In this document: piece after piece, positions 9,606 to 18,248 of the stretch
Position numbering within the stretch: position 1 is the stretch's first letter
Layout: each line of letters begins with the position of its first letter
The notes under the pieces: generated by a model
The model's database searches: none
Told to the model about the DNA's origin: nothing
The model's input: only the letters and a program-made list of their open reading frames with translations
Position numbers and translations under genes: made by a program
DNA from: an uncultured Cytophagales bacterium
Lineage (GTDB): Bacteria > Bacteroidota > Bacteroidia > Cytophagales > Bernardetiaceae
NCBI GenBank assembly: GCA_937136415.1
Contig: CAKZOK010000105.1
Span: 24,001 to 88,000 of the forward strand
DNA length: 64,000 bases
Direction of reading: 5' to 3'

Positions 9606-11258
9606 TTGACTGTTTTTACGTTATTCTTTTCAAAAAATTATAGTTTAGATACAAAAATACACAAAAATTATTCTTACTCTTTTTTTAAAAGTGTAAATAA
9701 TTTGAGTATTTTTTTGTGCCTTGTTTTTGTGTGTGTTTTATATTCTTTTAGTTTTGCAGGCAATATGCTGACTAATACGGTTGATGGAGATAATTTGTTC
9801 AAACTTATTGGAAAGAAAAAAACAGAACCTTTAGTAAGAAATTTCTTGGCTAAATTAGGCTCAAAAGATGAATCTCTTAGCTCATCTTCCGTTTGGACAT
9901 ACCCAGATAAAGGCATCAGAATAGGTTTTTATAAAGAAAATGTTATTGATAAAGTAATGCTTTATGACAACACATATTCTGTTAAAGGTAAAAAATTTGT
10001 AGCTTACTCTAACAAACTCCCCAAAAACCTAACGTGGACAGACACCAAATCTTCTACAATAATAAAATTGGGTACGCCCTCAAAATATAGTTCCAATTAT
10101 ATGGAATATAATGGTCTTCCTGTCGAAGTTGTTCTTTATTATGAAAGCTCACGCATAAAATCAAGGTTAAGAGGCATATTATTGCGTTTCAAAAACTGTA
10201 TTTTTGGAGATTGCCAAAATGGACAAGGAATTTATGTCAAAAGAGATGGCTCTCGGTACGAAGGCGAATGGAAAGATGGGCAAAAACACGGAAAAGGGCA
10301 GCTTATCTATGCAAACGGAATAACAAAAAAAGGATTTTGGGAAGGTGGAGATTATCAAGGGCAAGATTTTTTTGAATCAAATGGATTATATGACTTATTA
10401 GGAAAACACAAAGATAGTGAAGAGATAAAATCGGCAAGCAACAGGCAAAAAGATGGTTATCAGCAAATTCATCTTGCTTACGACCATTTTAAGTATATTT
10501 TTAACAACAACAAACTTCGTTTTTATTTTAATGATTATGGTTATTTATACAAAGTAGCCGTCAATAAATCGGGTTTTGGAGATATTTCGCACACTCTTAC
10601 CGAAAAAATCACACCTTATTCAGACCAAAATTATGTAGCCTATATTATGGGGTCGCCCTACAAAAAATATACATACAGAACAGGTTCGACGTGGCTTTAT
10701 AGAGATAAAAAATTTGACCTGCGAGTTCGTTTTGATAAAAATCAGATTATGGACGGAATCGAAGTGCATGTAAACGATGAAGATATTTTAATAACAGCAG
10801 AACAAGGAACATGCAAAACTGGAAATTGCCAAAATGGTTTTGGGGAATTAGTTGCTGAATCTGGAAGGTATGTAGGAAAATTTAAAGACGGCAAATTTGA
10901 TGGGCAAGGAACAATGTATTATGTTTCTGGTGGATATTATAAAGGAAATTTTTTGGCTGGAATGCGCCATGGGCAAGGAATCTATATGTGGTCAGATAAT
11001 AGCAAATATGTTGGAAATTGGAAAAATAACCAAAAACACGGCGTTGGAGCAATGCACTATCAAAATAGAAGTCGTTATGAAGGGCAATGGTATCAAGACC
11101 AACGCCATGGACAAGGTGCAATGTATTATCCAAATGGCGAATATTATGTAGGGCATTGGTCATACAACTCACAAACAGGAAAAGGAACACTCTACAAAAC
11201 TAACGGACAAAAAGAAACAGGACTTTGGCAAAATGGAAGGTTAAAATCTGATTTGTAG
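9606..11258 (+). CDS. Secreted MORN-repeat protein with internal duplication
   Basis: 550 residues from the TTG at 9606. No in-frame ATG precedes the hydrophobic segment at 33-50, and a second TTG at 9702 would place a signal peptide at the very N-terminus (cleavage near FSFA-G, residues 48-52). The protein shows two units. Each is about 135 residues of an unrecognised beta-rich domain followed by a G-x-C-Q-N-G-x-G entry into MORN repeats. The first MORN group is short (about 198-248). The second is long (about 402-547, roughly six repeats such as YEGQWYQDQRHGQGAMYYPNG). MORN repeats form extended beta hairpins that bind lipids or proteins. The cellular role is unknown. Its stop lies 3 bases from the convergent transglycosylase stop. 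Confidence 0.8.
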   Translation: MTVFTLFFSKNYSLDTKIHKNYSYSFFKSVNNLSIFLCLVFVCVLYSFSFAGNMLTNTVDGDNLFKLIGKKKTEPLVRNFLAKLGSKDESLSSSSVWTYPDKGIRIGFYKENVIDKVMLYDNTYSVKGKKFVAYSNKLPKNLTWTDTKSSTIIKLGTPSKYSSNYMEYNGLPVEVVLYYESSRIKSRLRGILLRFKNCIFGDCQNGQGIYVKRDGSRYEGEWKDGQKHGKGQLIYANGITKKGFWEGGDYQGQDFFESNGLYDLLGKHKDSEEIKSASNRQKDGYQQIHLAYDHFKYIFNNNKLRFYFNDYGYLYKVAVNKSGFGDISHTLTEKITPYSDQNYVAYIMGSPYKKYTYRTGSTWLYRDKKFDLRVRFDKNQIMDGIEVHVNDEDILITAEQGTCKTGNCQNGFGELVAESGRYVGKFKDGKFDGQGTMYYVSGGYYKGNFLAGMRHGQGIYMWSDNSKYVGNWKNNQKHGVGAMHYQNRSRYEGQWYQDQRHGQGAMYYPNGEYYVGHWSYNSQTGKGTLYKTNGQKETGLWQNGRLKSDL

Positions 11259-11261
11259 TCC

Positions 11262-12194
11262 TTATTTTTTCTTTTTTACACGAAAAATATAGCCTCCTTT
11301 TGGCACAACAAAATTATATTTGTTATTATTGATGGCAATAGCAGGATTATACAAACGAAATTCTTTGTAAGTCATTCCATGTTTTTTTGCCCACTTGGGA
11401 ACACTTTCAATATCTTCTGTAATGGCTACCTCATCAAACTCAAATGTATCATAATATTCATACTCTTCGATACAATAACCATATTTTTTAGGATTTTCTA
11501 AGACCATTTTTAGAGCTGCTATTCGAAGGACATAACGAGAAGTTTCTGAATTTAGAAATAAATCATAATAGTTTCTAGTCCCTTGATTATCCATGGCTTT
11601 TTCCAAACCTGCCATTCCTCTATTGTACGAAGCAGCCACAGACGACCAACTTTCAAACTTTTTGTAGGCTTGATGAAAATATTTTGTTGCAGCCACACAA
11701 GATTTTAAAGGGTCTTGTCTTTCATCAATATTAGTATTGATTATCAAACCAAATTGTTTTCCAGTGCCTTCCAAAAACTGCCATGTTCCTAGTGCATCTC
11801 TAGGTGATTTTATCATTGGGTCAAGGCTACTTTCAGCAATCGCCAAATAAAAAAAATCTTTATGAATTTCATATTTTGCAAGGCTATCTTCTAAAGGTTT
11901 GCGCCACCTACCAGAGCGTTTGAGCAAAAGTGTTGTGTAGGCATGCCCATACACAATCGAAAGAAGTTCTCTATCCAAACGCTCTTTTATGTCTTCATCT
12001 TCTAAGGGAATCCGTTCGCCTGCAAAATAAACTGTGTCAGGGATTTTGACAGGCATGACCGTCTGAATATCACTGATTTGCTGTGCCACACAAGAAGAAA
12101 AAATAGTAAGCAAAAATAAAAATACAAGCGAAAAAGAAAAATGAGTAGTTTTCAAAATAAAATAAATAATTATGAAGTGAATAAAGATTATCAC
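11262..12194 (-). CDS. Lytic murein transglycosylase lipoprotein (SLT domain)
   Basis: 310 residues. The SLT fold is clear: FFYLAIAESSLDP with catalytic Glu121, then ALGTWQFLEGTGKQFGL, ASYNRGMAGLEKAM and the TSRYVLRIAALKMV helix of MltD/Slt-like enzymes. These cleave the MurNAc-GlcNAc bond of peptidoglycan, forming anhydro-muropeptides. The C-terminal 50 residues (KEFRLYNPAI...YNFVVPKGGYIF) resemble one LysM-type repeat. A lipobox, FSSC with Cys35, follows a hydrophobic run. The open frame starts at a GTG that lies in a repeat tip shared with 42532-42548. The TTG at codon 14 (12155) would give a normal lipoprotein signal peptide beginning (M)KTTHFSF, so the true start may be 12155. Confidence 0.88.
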   Translation of the reverse strand: MIIFIHFIIIYFILKTTHFSFSLVFLFLLTIFSSCVAQQISDIQTVMPVKIPDTVYFAGERIPLEDEDIKERLDRELLSIVYGHAYTTLLLKRSGRWRKPLEDSLAKYEIHKDFFYLAIAESSLDPMIKSPRDALGTWQFLEGTGKQFGLIINTNIDERQDPLKSCVAATKYFHQAYKKFESWSSVAASYNRGMAGLEKAMDNQGTRNYYDLFLNSETSRYVLRIAALKMVLENPKKYGYCIEEYEYYDTFEFDEVAITEDIESVPKWAKKHGMTYKEFRLYNPAIAINNNKYNFVVPKGGYIFRVKKKK

Positions 12195-12300
12195 GATTAA
12201 TTTTTTATATCTGTTCAGTTTTAATTTGCAGAGTTTAAAATTGCTCTACTTTACTGAAAATCAACTCTGTACAGCAGTTATATTTTACAAAAGCCCTATA
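12182..12300. repeat. Possible fragment of TATCACG-ended repeat
   Basis: The 17 bases at 12182-12198 (TAAAGATTATCACGATT) are the exact reverse complement of 42532-42548, the end of the element at 42412-42541. Both are followed inward by CTGTTCAG (12211-12218 here). No matching far end was found, so this is either a truncated copy or a diverged one. It overlaps the GTG-initiated 5' end of the transglycosylase frame. Confidence 0.45.
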
Positions 12301-12402
12301 TTTATTTTTAAGCTCAAAAATAAATTAAGAATTTTTCAAAATACATTACAATGATAAAAAAAATAGACGAAAAGATAGTTTATTTGACAAAAAAATATTT
12401 TA

Positions 12403-12438
12403 AAATCCAATTCAAATACTTTTGAATTGGATTTTTTT
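12403..12438. terminator. Intrinsic terminator
   Basis: AAATCCAATTCAAA pairs with TTTGAATTGGATTT around a 4-base loop, with T-rich ends on both strands. It follows the stop of the minus-strand gene at 12443. Confidence 0.8.
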
Positions 12439-12442
12439 GTTT

Positions 12443-13228
12443 CTATTTTAGATTCAAAACCTTCAAATTATAGGGCAATTTTTCCAAAAATTGACTCCAA
12501 TTAGGAAGCTCATCTATATGCAAAAGTGTATAATATTTTTGTGTTTTATTTTTGGAGGTAATAATTTGAACTGACAAAGCACACTGATTATAATCATTTG
12601 TAATTGTTGCTGAAAGATATTCTACAAAATAATGTAATTCCTTTATTTCATCAAACTTAATTGTATTGAGATTATTTTTTTTCTTAATCGTAATTCCTTG
12701 TTTTTTGGTATCTAAGGAAATATAAACGCCTTTAGTTTCTTTAATTTCTCGTTTCAAAAGGGTTCTTGACTTTTTTTGATTCAAAAAAAATGATATACCT
12801 CCCAACGCACCAAAACATGCCAAAACACCACCAATAGGATTGGTCAGAAAACCAATAAAAAACGAAAAAATAACAACACAAATAAAGCCCAAAAGTACCA
12901 TTGCTGTTACAATCGCATTTTCAAAAATGGAATGAATGGTGCTATCTACATCTTGGTTTCCCTTTTTAAATAAAAAAGGTAAATATTCTAATGGCTTGGC
13001 AACTAAAAATAGGTTTTTGGGTTTAGGAAGTTCTATAAGTGTTTCACTTTGATTGCAATGGTTTTGCTCCAAATACTCCCAACTTTCAATAAAAAAGGCA
13101 GATTTACAAGCAGAACAAATTACGATTGTATGCCCTTCTTCGATTTGCTCGCCTGTAATTGGGTCTATTCTTCCTTGTTTGAGAAATTCTGAATGTAGCT
13201 CGGCTTCTAAAAGATGTGTATTTATCAT
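12443..13228 (-). CDS. Membrane protein with N-terminal zinc-finger-like domain
   Basis: 261 residues, not assigned to a named family. Residues about 10-70 contain DPITGEQIEEG, then C-x-x-C-K-S-x-F, SWEYL and HC-x-Q-S. This is a compact Cys/His zinc site like a prokaryotic RING or treble-clef finger. The same pattern recurs in the protein at 18732-20177. Two strong membrane helices follow at about 108-130 and 133-150. The C-terminal part (about 170-261, with strands such as KGVYISLDTKKQGITI) reads like a small PH/bPH2-type beta domain, which is inference only. It lies 49 bases downstream of the XRE/S24 regulator on the same strand and may be its partner or target. Confidence 0.65.
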   Translation of the reverse strand: MINTHLLEAELHSEFLKQGRIDPITGEQIEEGHTIVICSACKSAFFIESWEYLEQNHCNQSETLIELPKPKNLFLVAKPLEYLPFLFKKGNQDVDSTIHSIFENAIVTAMVLLGFICVVIFSFFIGFLTNPIGGVLACFGALGGISFFLNQKKSRTLLKREIKETKGVYISLDTKKQGITIKKKNNLNTIKFDEIKELHYFVEYLSATITNDYNQCALSVQIITSKNKTQKYYTLLHIDELPNWSQFLEKLPYNLKVLNLK

Positions 13229-13277
13229 ATAAAATTATGTACGACAAAATAAAAGTTTAAACTTTTACTCTAGCAAC

Positions 13278-14105
13278 TTATTCTCCCTTCTCAACACTAT
13301 CTTTTTTATTTTTATCATTATTATTTTCCAAAATATCCAAAGCACTTTGCAGGTTTTGCATCGTTTGGCGAAGCTGGCTTACCTGTGTCGGAACTTCTGG
13401 AAAATCCAAACTAATATAAGCTGCAAAACGCCAAATCTCTTCAATATCCTCTACCAAAACAGAATAAGACGAAAATTGCCCATTTGTATCCTCTAAAAGA
13501 AGTGTATCATTTTGAGCAATTTGATTTTTAATTTTTCTAAAAATAATTCCTGTATTTTCAGAAACAATAATACAAGGCTCATCATCTTTCAGCTCATTCC
13601 AATCAGCCACAAAAGCTCCCACCACAATACTATTTGTGGGTGCAGCCAACAACGCATCTGAAATTTCGAAAGCTCTATATGTATGATTGAGAGGCAAAGC
13701 TGGCAACTGGCACTTTGGCAAACCTGCCACAAAATCAATATTCGAATAACCCCTTATATAATCTTCCTCCAAATCAAGACGAACAAGTTCGATATATTCA
13801 TTTTCATTTCTGTCTTGTGAAATACTCAAAATACGCAATCTTTCGGCTGCTGCATATTTTTTTAACTCGGGCAGTTCTGTTGTATTTTTTTGTAAAGGCT
13901 TGATAGATAAATTTTGATTAATAAACTGCTCCAAAGAAACACTAAAAAAATTAGCAATTTTAATTAAAGCTCCTAATTTGGGGGTTGCTCTTGCCTCTTC
14001 ATACGACCCAATCTTCTTTAAAGACACTCCTAAGTGCTTTGATAGAGCTTCTTGAGTCAAATTATGTACATGGCGAAGGTAGCGCAAGTTAGAAGAAAAG
14101 AACAT
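13278..14105 (-). CDS. XRE-type HTH regulator with degenerate S24/LexA-like domain
   Basis: 275 residues. Residues 6-60 form a Cro/C1-type helix-turn-helix (LRYLRHVHNLTQEALSKHLG...KIGSYEEARATP). After a linker, residues about 130-245 look like the LexA/CI S24 fold (YRAFEISDALLAAPTNSIVVGAFV...DDEPCIIVSENTGIIFRKI). The usual catalytic G-D-S-M is here I-S-D-A, so self-cleavage is probably lost, although the downstream Lys position (FRKI) remains. I know this arrangement from Cytophagales regulators of unknown target. It probably binds DNA as a ligand- or phase-responsive repressor. The upstream gap holds a TATTAGCAAT inverted pair that could be its operator. Confidence 0.82.
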   Translation of the reverse strand: MFFSSNLRYLRHVHNLTQEALSKHLGVSLKKIGSYEEARATPKLGALIKIANFFSVSLEQFINQNLSIKPLQKNTTELPELKKYAAAERLRILSISQDRNENEYIELVRLDLEEDYIRGYSNIDFVAGLPKCQLPALPLNHTYRAFEISDALLAAPTNSIVVGAFVADWNELKDDEPCIIVSENTGIIFRKIKNQIAQNDTLLLEDTNGQFSSYSVLVEDIEEIWRFAAYISLDFPEVPTQVSQLRQTMQNLQSALDILENNNDKNKKDSVEKGE

Positions 14106-14163
14106 AAGCTATATGAGGTCTAAAAAAAAATAGTAGTTTTTGATAAAATTTTTAGCAAAAAAT

Positions 14164-14194
14164 TTTGTCTTTATCGAATCAACTTGTATATTTG
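14164..14194 (+). promoter_or_regulatory. Bacteroidota housekeeping-type promoter
   Basis: TTTG at 14164-14167, a 19-base spacer, and TATATTTG at 14187-14194 match the known Bacteroidota consensus TTTG-N19-TAnnTTTG exactly. Transcription would run on the plus strand from about 14200, directly over the TATTAGCAAT motif. Confidence 0.55.
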
Positions 14195-14201
14195 CTTATA
14201 A

Positions 14202-14374
14202 TATTAGCAATAAGGACACAAAAAGACGGATAAATTTTAGAGAAAAATAAAAAAATTAGCTTTTTCTCCTTTTTCTGTTAAAGATTCGGCAAGTTAAAAA
14301 TTATTCTTGTCATTCTGTTATCTTTTTTGGAATTATTTCTCAAAAAGATGAGTTTTATTGAAAAATTGCTAATA
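14202..14374. promoter_or_regulatory. Candidate operator pair TATTAGCAAT / ATTGCTAATA
   Basis: TATTAGCAAT at 14202-14211 is repeated inverted as ATTGCTAATA at 14365-14374, 154 bases apart between start sites. The first copy overlaps the predicted transcription start. It could be bound by the adjacent XRE/S24 regulator. This is inference, and 10-mers this A/T-rich can recur by chance. Confidence 0.3.
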
Positions 14375-14511
14375 AAATTAGTTTTATTTTAAATTTACCC
14401 AAATAACCATCTTATATATTATTCTATCAAACAAATAATTCTGTTTTTATTGACCTATTTTTATTTAACACCTCGGATAGTTTTTAGAAACTTATCCAAC
14501 AAATAACAACC

Positions 14512-15591
14512 ATGATGAAGCAACTAATGATACTCGACGAGGCATTTCAAACGCTCAATGAAGGGCGAAAATTAATCAATCATACTTTAGATTTCGAAAT
14601 TCCATATTGGAAAGAAAAAAGTCAGAAAGTACACATCAATATTCAAATTACAGACCGTTGGCTTACAGTAGTTATTGCTATTTTGCTAATGATTATTGGA
14701 CTTCAATGGTGGATTCCACAAAATAAAAGTACAACACAACTTGATAATATGCTTGTTCAGATGCCAAATAGAAATAGCATATTGCCTGCTTCTTTGCCAG
14801 CATCAAAGCCTATTAATGATGTTTTTTCGTACATAATGAAGCACTTAGACGAAAACAAAAATGAAATTCCACAAACACATCAAGAACAAAGAGATAATTT
14901 TTTGGTACAAAAACAGCTCTTGCTCACTAAATATTTAATAGAAAACAAGGCTTCTCGTTTAGACAAATTATCTGATGATAAATTGTTGAGTTTGAATCAA
15001 GAAATAACACAGCTTTTTATTGATTTGGTTTTGAATAATGTAAATGCACAAAAACATGTTTATAGCTATTTTACAAATAATACAGATTTAAACAAAATAG
15101 AAACATCACTCATGGAGCAAGCCAAATTTCATGTTCCTGCCTCAATAAAACTGGCTCAATCTGCCTTAGAAACAGCTTATGGACAGCGAATTGTGGATAA
15201 TAATTATTTTGGCATCAAAGATAAAGCTCAAAAAAGTAGCCTTACTACCACAACAGAATACTATACTGTTTCGGAAATGAAGGCAAACAGAAGTATAATA
15301 ATCAGTTCTAAACGAGTAATTAAAAATGGCAAAATATTGTATAAATGTATCGTAAAAGACCATTTTGCAGAGTACAATTCGCCTTGGCATTCGTTTCGTT
15401 CACACTCTGTTTTTCTTAGCACAAACAAACGTTATTCTCCTTTATTTACTAAGGGAAAAAATTATGAGGATTGGGCAGACAAAATCGGTTCGACAAAATA
15501 TGGAGGTGTAGGATATGCAACTTCTCCTATTTATGGTGAAATTTTGAAGAAAATAATTAAGCGTTATCATTTAGATTTATTAGATTTCTAA
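14512..15591 (+). CDS. Membrane-anchored glucosaminidase (FlgJ/LytF-like)
   Basis: 359 residues. A cytoplasmic N-terminus of about 48 residues precedes one membrane helix (about 50-68), so the rest is periplasmic. Residues 205-355 are a glucosaminidase domain (FlgJ/AtlA family, GH73-like): VPASIKLAQSALETAYG with catalytic Glu220, NNYFGIKDK, EYNSPWHSFRSHSVFL, YGGVGYATSPIYGEIL. This enzyme class cuts the GlcNAc-MurNAc bond in peptidoglycan. Two adjacent ATG codons (14512 and 14515) are possible starts. It is transcribed away from the XRE regulator and ends at a strong terminator. Confidence 0.9.
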   Translation: MMKQLMILDEAFQTLNEGRKLINHTLDFEIPYWKEKSQKVHINIQITDRWLTVVIAILLMIIGLQWWIPQNKSTTQLDNMLVQMPNRNSILPASLPASKPINDVFSYIMKHLDENKNEIPQTHQEQRDNFLVQKQLLLTKYLIENKASRLDKLSDDKLLSLNQEITQLFIDLVLNNVNAQKHVYSYFTNNTDLNKIETSLMEQAKFHVPASIKLAQSALETAYGQRIVDNNYFGIKDKAQKSSLTTTTEYYTVSEMKANRSIIISSKRVIKNGKILYKCIVKDHFAEYNSPWHSFRSHSVFLSTNKRYSPLFTKGKNYEDWADKIGSTKYGGVGYATSPIYGEILKKIIKRYHLDLLDF

Positions 15592-15604
15592 GCAAAAAAC
15601 ATAA

Positions 15605-15651
15605 TAAAAAAAGCTAGTTCAAAAGGGTTGTATTTGAACTAGCTTTTTTTT
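15605..15651. terminator. Intrinsic terminator
   Basis: AAAAAGCTAGTTCAAA and TTTGAACTAGCTTTTT pair around a 9-base loop, followed by a T run. It closes the glucosaminidase gene. Confidence 0.88.
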
Positions 15652-15669
15652 GTCTTTATTTTTCTGCAT

Positions 15670-15754
15670 TTTTCCTAATATTAGGAAAATAGCCTTAAAT
15701 AGATTTAAAGACGTTTTTTTATGTAAAAATCATTTTTCCTGCTATCAGGAAAAT
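15670..15754. repeat. Two copies of a TTTTCCT...AGGAAAATAGCCT palindrome
   Basis: 15670-15689 reads TTTTCCTAATATTAGGAAAA, and 15733-15754 reads a T5 run, CCTGCTATCAGG, then A4T. Both are followed by TAGCCT. Arms are conserved and loops differ, suggesting RNA or protein-binding hairpins. They lie between two convergent genes, the second 16 bases from the stop at 15770. Confidence 0.6.
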
Positions 15755-15769
15755 AGCCTATTTTTGTGT

Positions 15770-16303
15770 TTAGAGTAATTTATTTGCCTTTTTTATATAT
15801 TCTCCATTTGGAAAATAGTGTTTGTAATCTTCAAGCACAGTTTTGTCTTTGGTTTGTTTGTAGATAATCTCGACAGCTTCCCACACATTATCGTCCATCA
15901 TCATTTTGTCCATTCCATTTTCCATTGCTTTTATATAGTAATGAATGGCATTTTGATAATCTTTTTTGAAAAAACAAGCCACTCCCATAAAGTTATAGCT
16001 ATTTCCAACTGCATTTGTATTTGGATATTTTTCAATAACTTGATGACTAAAAGCTATCATTTCATCATACGCTCCCTTTGAAAGAAGGTTATTTGTGTAC
16101 ATCGAAATTTTTCCCAAATCAGTACTATCAAGTATTTCATCGGCTTCTTGAGTAAGGCTTTCGAGTTCTTCTATCGAAATGCCTTGTGAAGTTCCATCTG
16201 AAACTTTAGCATACACTACCACATTTTCGGGGTTTGCTTCATCTCTTTCTACACGAATATTTTTATCTTTTTTCTTTCCGAAAATATTGTCTAATAACCC
16301 CAT
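15770..16303 (-). CDS. TPR-repeat protein
   Basis: 177 residues. It starts MGLLDNIFGKKKDK, a basic tip, with a beta-like stretch at 19-40. Tetratricopeptide-type helix pairs then cover about 66-150 (EMIAFSHQVIEKYPNTNAVGNSYNFMGVACFFKKDYQNAIHYYIKAMENG). TPRs mediate protein-protein contacts. No signal peptide or membrane segment is present, so it is cytoplasmic. The partner is not evident from the neighbours. The frame is clean and the start ATG is at 16301-16303. Confidence 0.8.
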   Translation of the reverse strand: MGLLDNIFGKKKDKNIRVERDEANPENVVVYAKVSDGTSQGISIEELESLTQEADEILDSTDLGKISMYTNNLLSKGAYDEMIAFSHQVIEKYPNTNAVGNSYNFMGVACFFKKDYQNAIHYYIKAMENGMDKMMMDDNVWEAVEIIYKQTKDKTVLEDYKHYFPNGEYIKKANKLL

Positions 16304-16511
16304 AAATTATTTTATTTTTTACATTAAAAATTAAGAACTTACAAAATAATAAAAACATTTGACTTTTATAATCCCAAAGACTTATTATTAGCCCAAACTT
16401 AAAAATATTTTTCACTTTTTTCATCTTTACTCTATTTCCAAATTATAAAAATCTAATTTCTAAGTAAATAAAGCTAAATTTGTAATTCAATTTATCAAAA
16501 AAATAGAAATT

Positions 16512-17405
16512 ATGCCCATCAAAACCATACAAATCGGTCAATATAATACACTTACTATTTTGCGCACCTCTCCCAATGGTGTCTATGTAGGTAATTCACT
16601 TTTAGATGAAGTGCTTTTGCCTCAAAAATATGTTCCAGAAACAGCAAAAGAAGGTGATGAAATAGAAGTTTTTGTTTATACTGATACGCAAGACCGTCCT
16701 ATTGCAGTTATCGAAAAACCATTTGCAGTTGTTGGACAAATTGCAGCTTTAAGAGTTGTTGATATTACAAAAATTGGTTTTTTTCTGGATTGGGGACTTA
16801 TAGAAAAAGATTTATTTATGCCTCACGACGAAGTGCCAAAGGGCAATAAAGAAGCACGAGAAACCCAAGAACCAATTCGAATAGGAGATTATATGTTTGT
16901 AAAACTTGCCCTAGACCACAAAACAAATCGTGTGATTGGATTAGGCAAGCTAGGAAGTTTTGTAGAAAGAGAAGAAATTGATTTACAAGAAGATGAAGAA
17001 GTAGTCGCAATTATTGGACAAGATACAGATATTGGTTATCGCTGTATTATAGAAAAAGAAAATATTTATTATTATGGAATGCTCTATCATAATGAAATTT
17101 TTGGAAAAGAATATTTACACGGACAAAAACGCAAAGCATATATCAAAAAAGTGCGTGAAGATGGGCGTATTGATTTGAGGCTTCGAAAAGATGGCTTTGA
17201 TGGAATTGCTGACCAAAGTGCTGTTATTATGCAAAAATTAGATGATAATGATGGTTTTTTGCCTATTTCTGATAAAAGTAGCCCTGCCGACATTTTGAAT
17301 TATTTTAATATGAGTAAAAAAACATTCAAAAAACTAATTGGTAATCTTTATAGACAAAGAAAAATTAGTATTGATAAAAAAGGAATTAAAAAAATACTAA
17401 AATAA
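16512..17405 (+). CDS. cvfB: CvfB-family S1-like RNA-binding protein
   Basis: 297 residues, the normal length for the CvfB/YitL family. Three S1-like OB domains are seen at about 3-60, 70-140 and 145-213 (IGQYNTLTILRTSPNGVYVGN; VVDITKIGFFLDWGLIEKDLFMPHDE). A C-terminal winged helix follows at 225-297 (SSPADILNYFNMSKKTFKKLIGNLYRQRKISI). The family binds RNA, and in Staphylococcus it affects virulence gene expression. Its role in Bacteroidota is not defined. It is a single gene with A/T-rich gaps on both sides. Confidence 0.93.
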   Translation: MPIKTIQIGQYNTLTILRTSPNGVYVGNSLLDEVLLPQKYVPETAKEGDEIEVFVYTDTQDRPIAVIEKPFAVVGQIAALRVVDITKIGFFLDWGLIEKDLFMPHDEVPKGNKEARETQEPIRIGDYMFVKLALDHKTNRVIGLGKLGSFVEREEIDLQEDEEVVAIIGQDTDIGYRCIIEKENIYYYGMLYHNEIFGKEYLHGQKRKAYIKKVREDGRIDLRLRKDGFDGIADQSAVIMQKLDDNDGFLPISDKSSPADILNYFNMSKKTFKKLIGNLYRQRKISIDKKGIKKILK

Positions 17406-17695
17406 CTTTTAATTTTTAGAATTATTTTTATATATTTACGATAAGACAAAGGTTTTTATTTTTTGACTTAATGAAAAGAAGACAAATTGCAAAAAAACAA
17501 AAATTATATAATTACACTTTTTTGATATATTTTTTTTATAAACCAGCAATTTTGTGTATATTTCCAACAAATTAAGCAATTTTCATGTTTTTTGATAAAT
17601 AAAATACTATACAAAATTGTCTGATTAATAAATTGATAAAATTAAACTAGAAAATTCTAGAAATTTTAGTTCCACTCTAAAGCAGTATAAGAATC

Positions 17696-18235
17696 TTGAA
17701 TCTGAATGATTATTATAGGGAAATGCTGGAAGGCGAAGTAATTGTATCATACAAAGGAGCTCCATCACAGCCTCTTTTTGATGGGATTTTGAGTGTGGCA
17801 GATGAGCGATTAGCTGTCATTGAACAAAAATCTAAAGTTCGAAAAAAGGTATATCATATTATGATAGAAGCTCTTCAAAACGTATATCACCATACACAAG
17901 GAGAAGGTGTGCAAAAATCTGAAAGCCCAGAAACAATATTATTTGTTCTTTCCAAAAATGCAAAAGGATATGAGATTTCTACTGGAAATCATATCCCTAC
18001 TTCTCTTGTAGCTACCTTACAAGCACACATCGAACGCATTAATCAGTCTTCTGCTGATGAAATCAAACAATTATATCGTGAGCAATTACATGGTGGAGAG
18101 ATTTCTGTAAAAGGGGGAGCAGGATTAGGAATAATTGATATCGCACGTCGTTCGGGCGAAAAACTTGTCTATGCTTTTGAAGACACAGACGATAATAATT
18201 CTTTTTTTAGTTTGAAAGTAAAAGTTTCGGCTTAA
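17696..18235 (+). CDS. siaB: SiaB-like protein kinase (DUF6272)
   Basis: 179 residues. The GHKL-type fold is seen in HIMIEALQNVYHH (N-box, about 61-73) and GGAGLGIIDIARRSG (G-box, about 144-158), matching the SiaB family. In Pseudomonas, SiaB phosphorylates the partner SiaC on Thr68, and SiaA (a phosphatase) reverses it. The start is TTG at 17696; the only later in-frame ATG is codon 10, which would cut into the conserved N-terminus. The gene lies 13 bases before the siaC-like gene, so the two are translated together. No siaA or siaD (diguanylate cyclase) gene is nearby. Confidence 0.85.
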   Translation: MNLNDYYREMLEGEVIVSYKGAPSQPLFDGILSVADERLAVIEQKSKVRKKVYHIMIEALQNVYHHTQGEGVQKSESPETILFVLSKNAKGYEISTGNHIPTSLVATLQAHIERINQSSADEIKQLYREQLHGGEISVKGGAGLGIIDIARRSGEKLVYAFEDTDDNNSFFSLKVKVSA

Positions 18236-18248
18236 ACAATATATTTGA

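Larger units (their letters stand above)
14106..14511. other. Intergenic region XRE regulator/glucosaminidase
   Basis: 406 bases between divergent genes. It contains a good plus-strand promoter (14164-14194) and an inverted 10-mer pair (14202-14211 and 14365-14374). The predicted start near 14200 leaves an untranslated leader of about 310 bases before 14512, or the transcript is an unrecognised small RNA. Confidence 0.45.
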
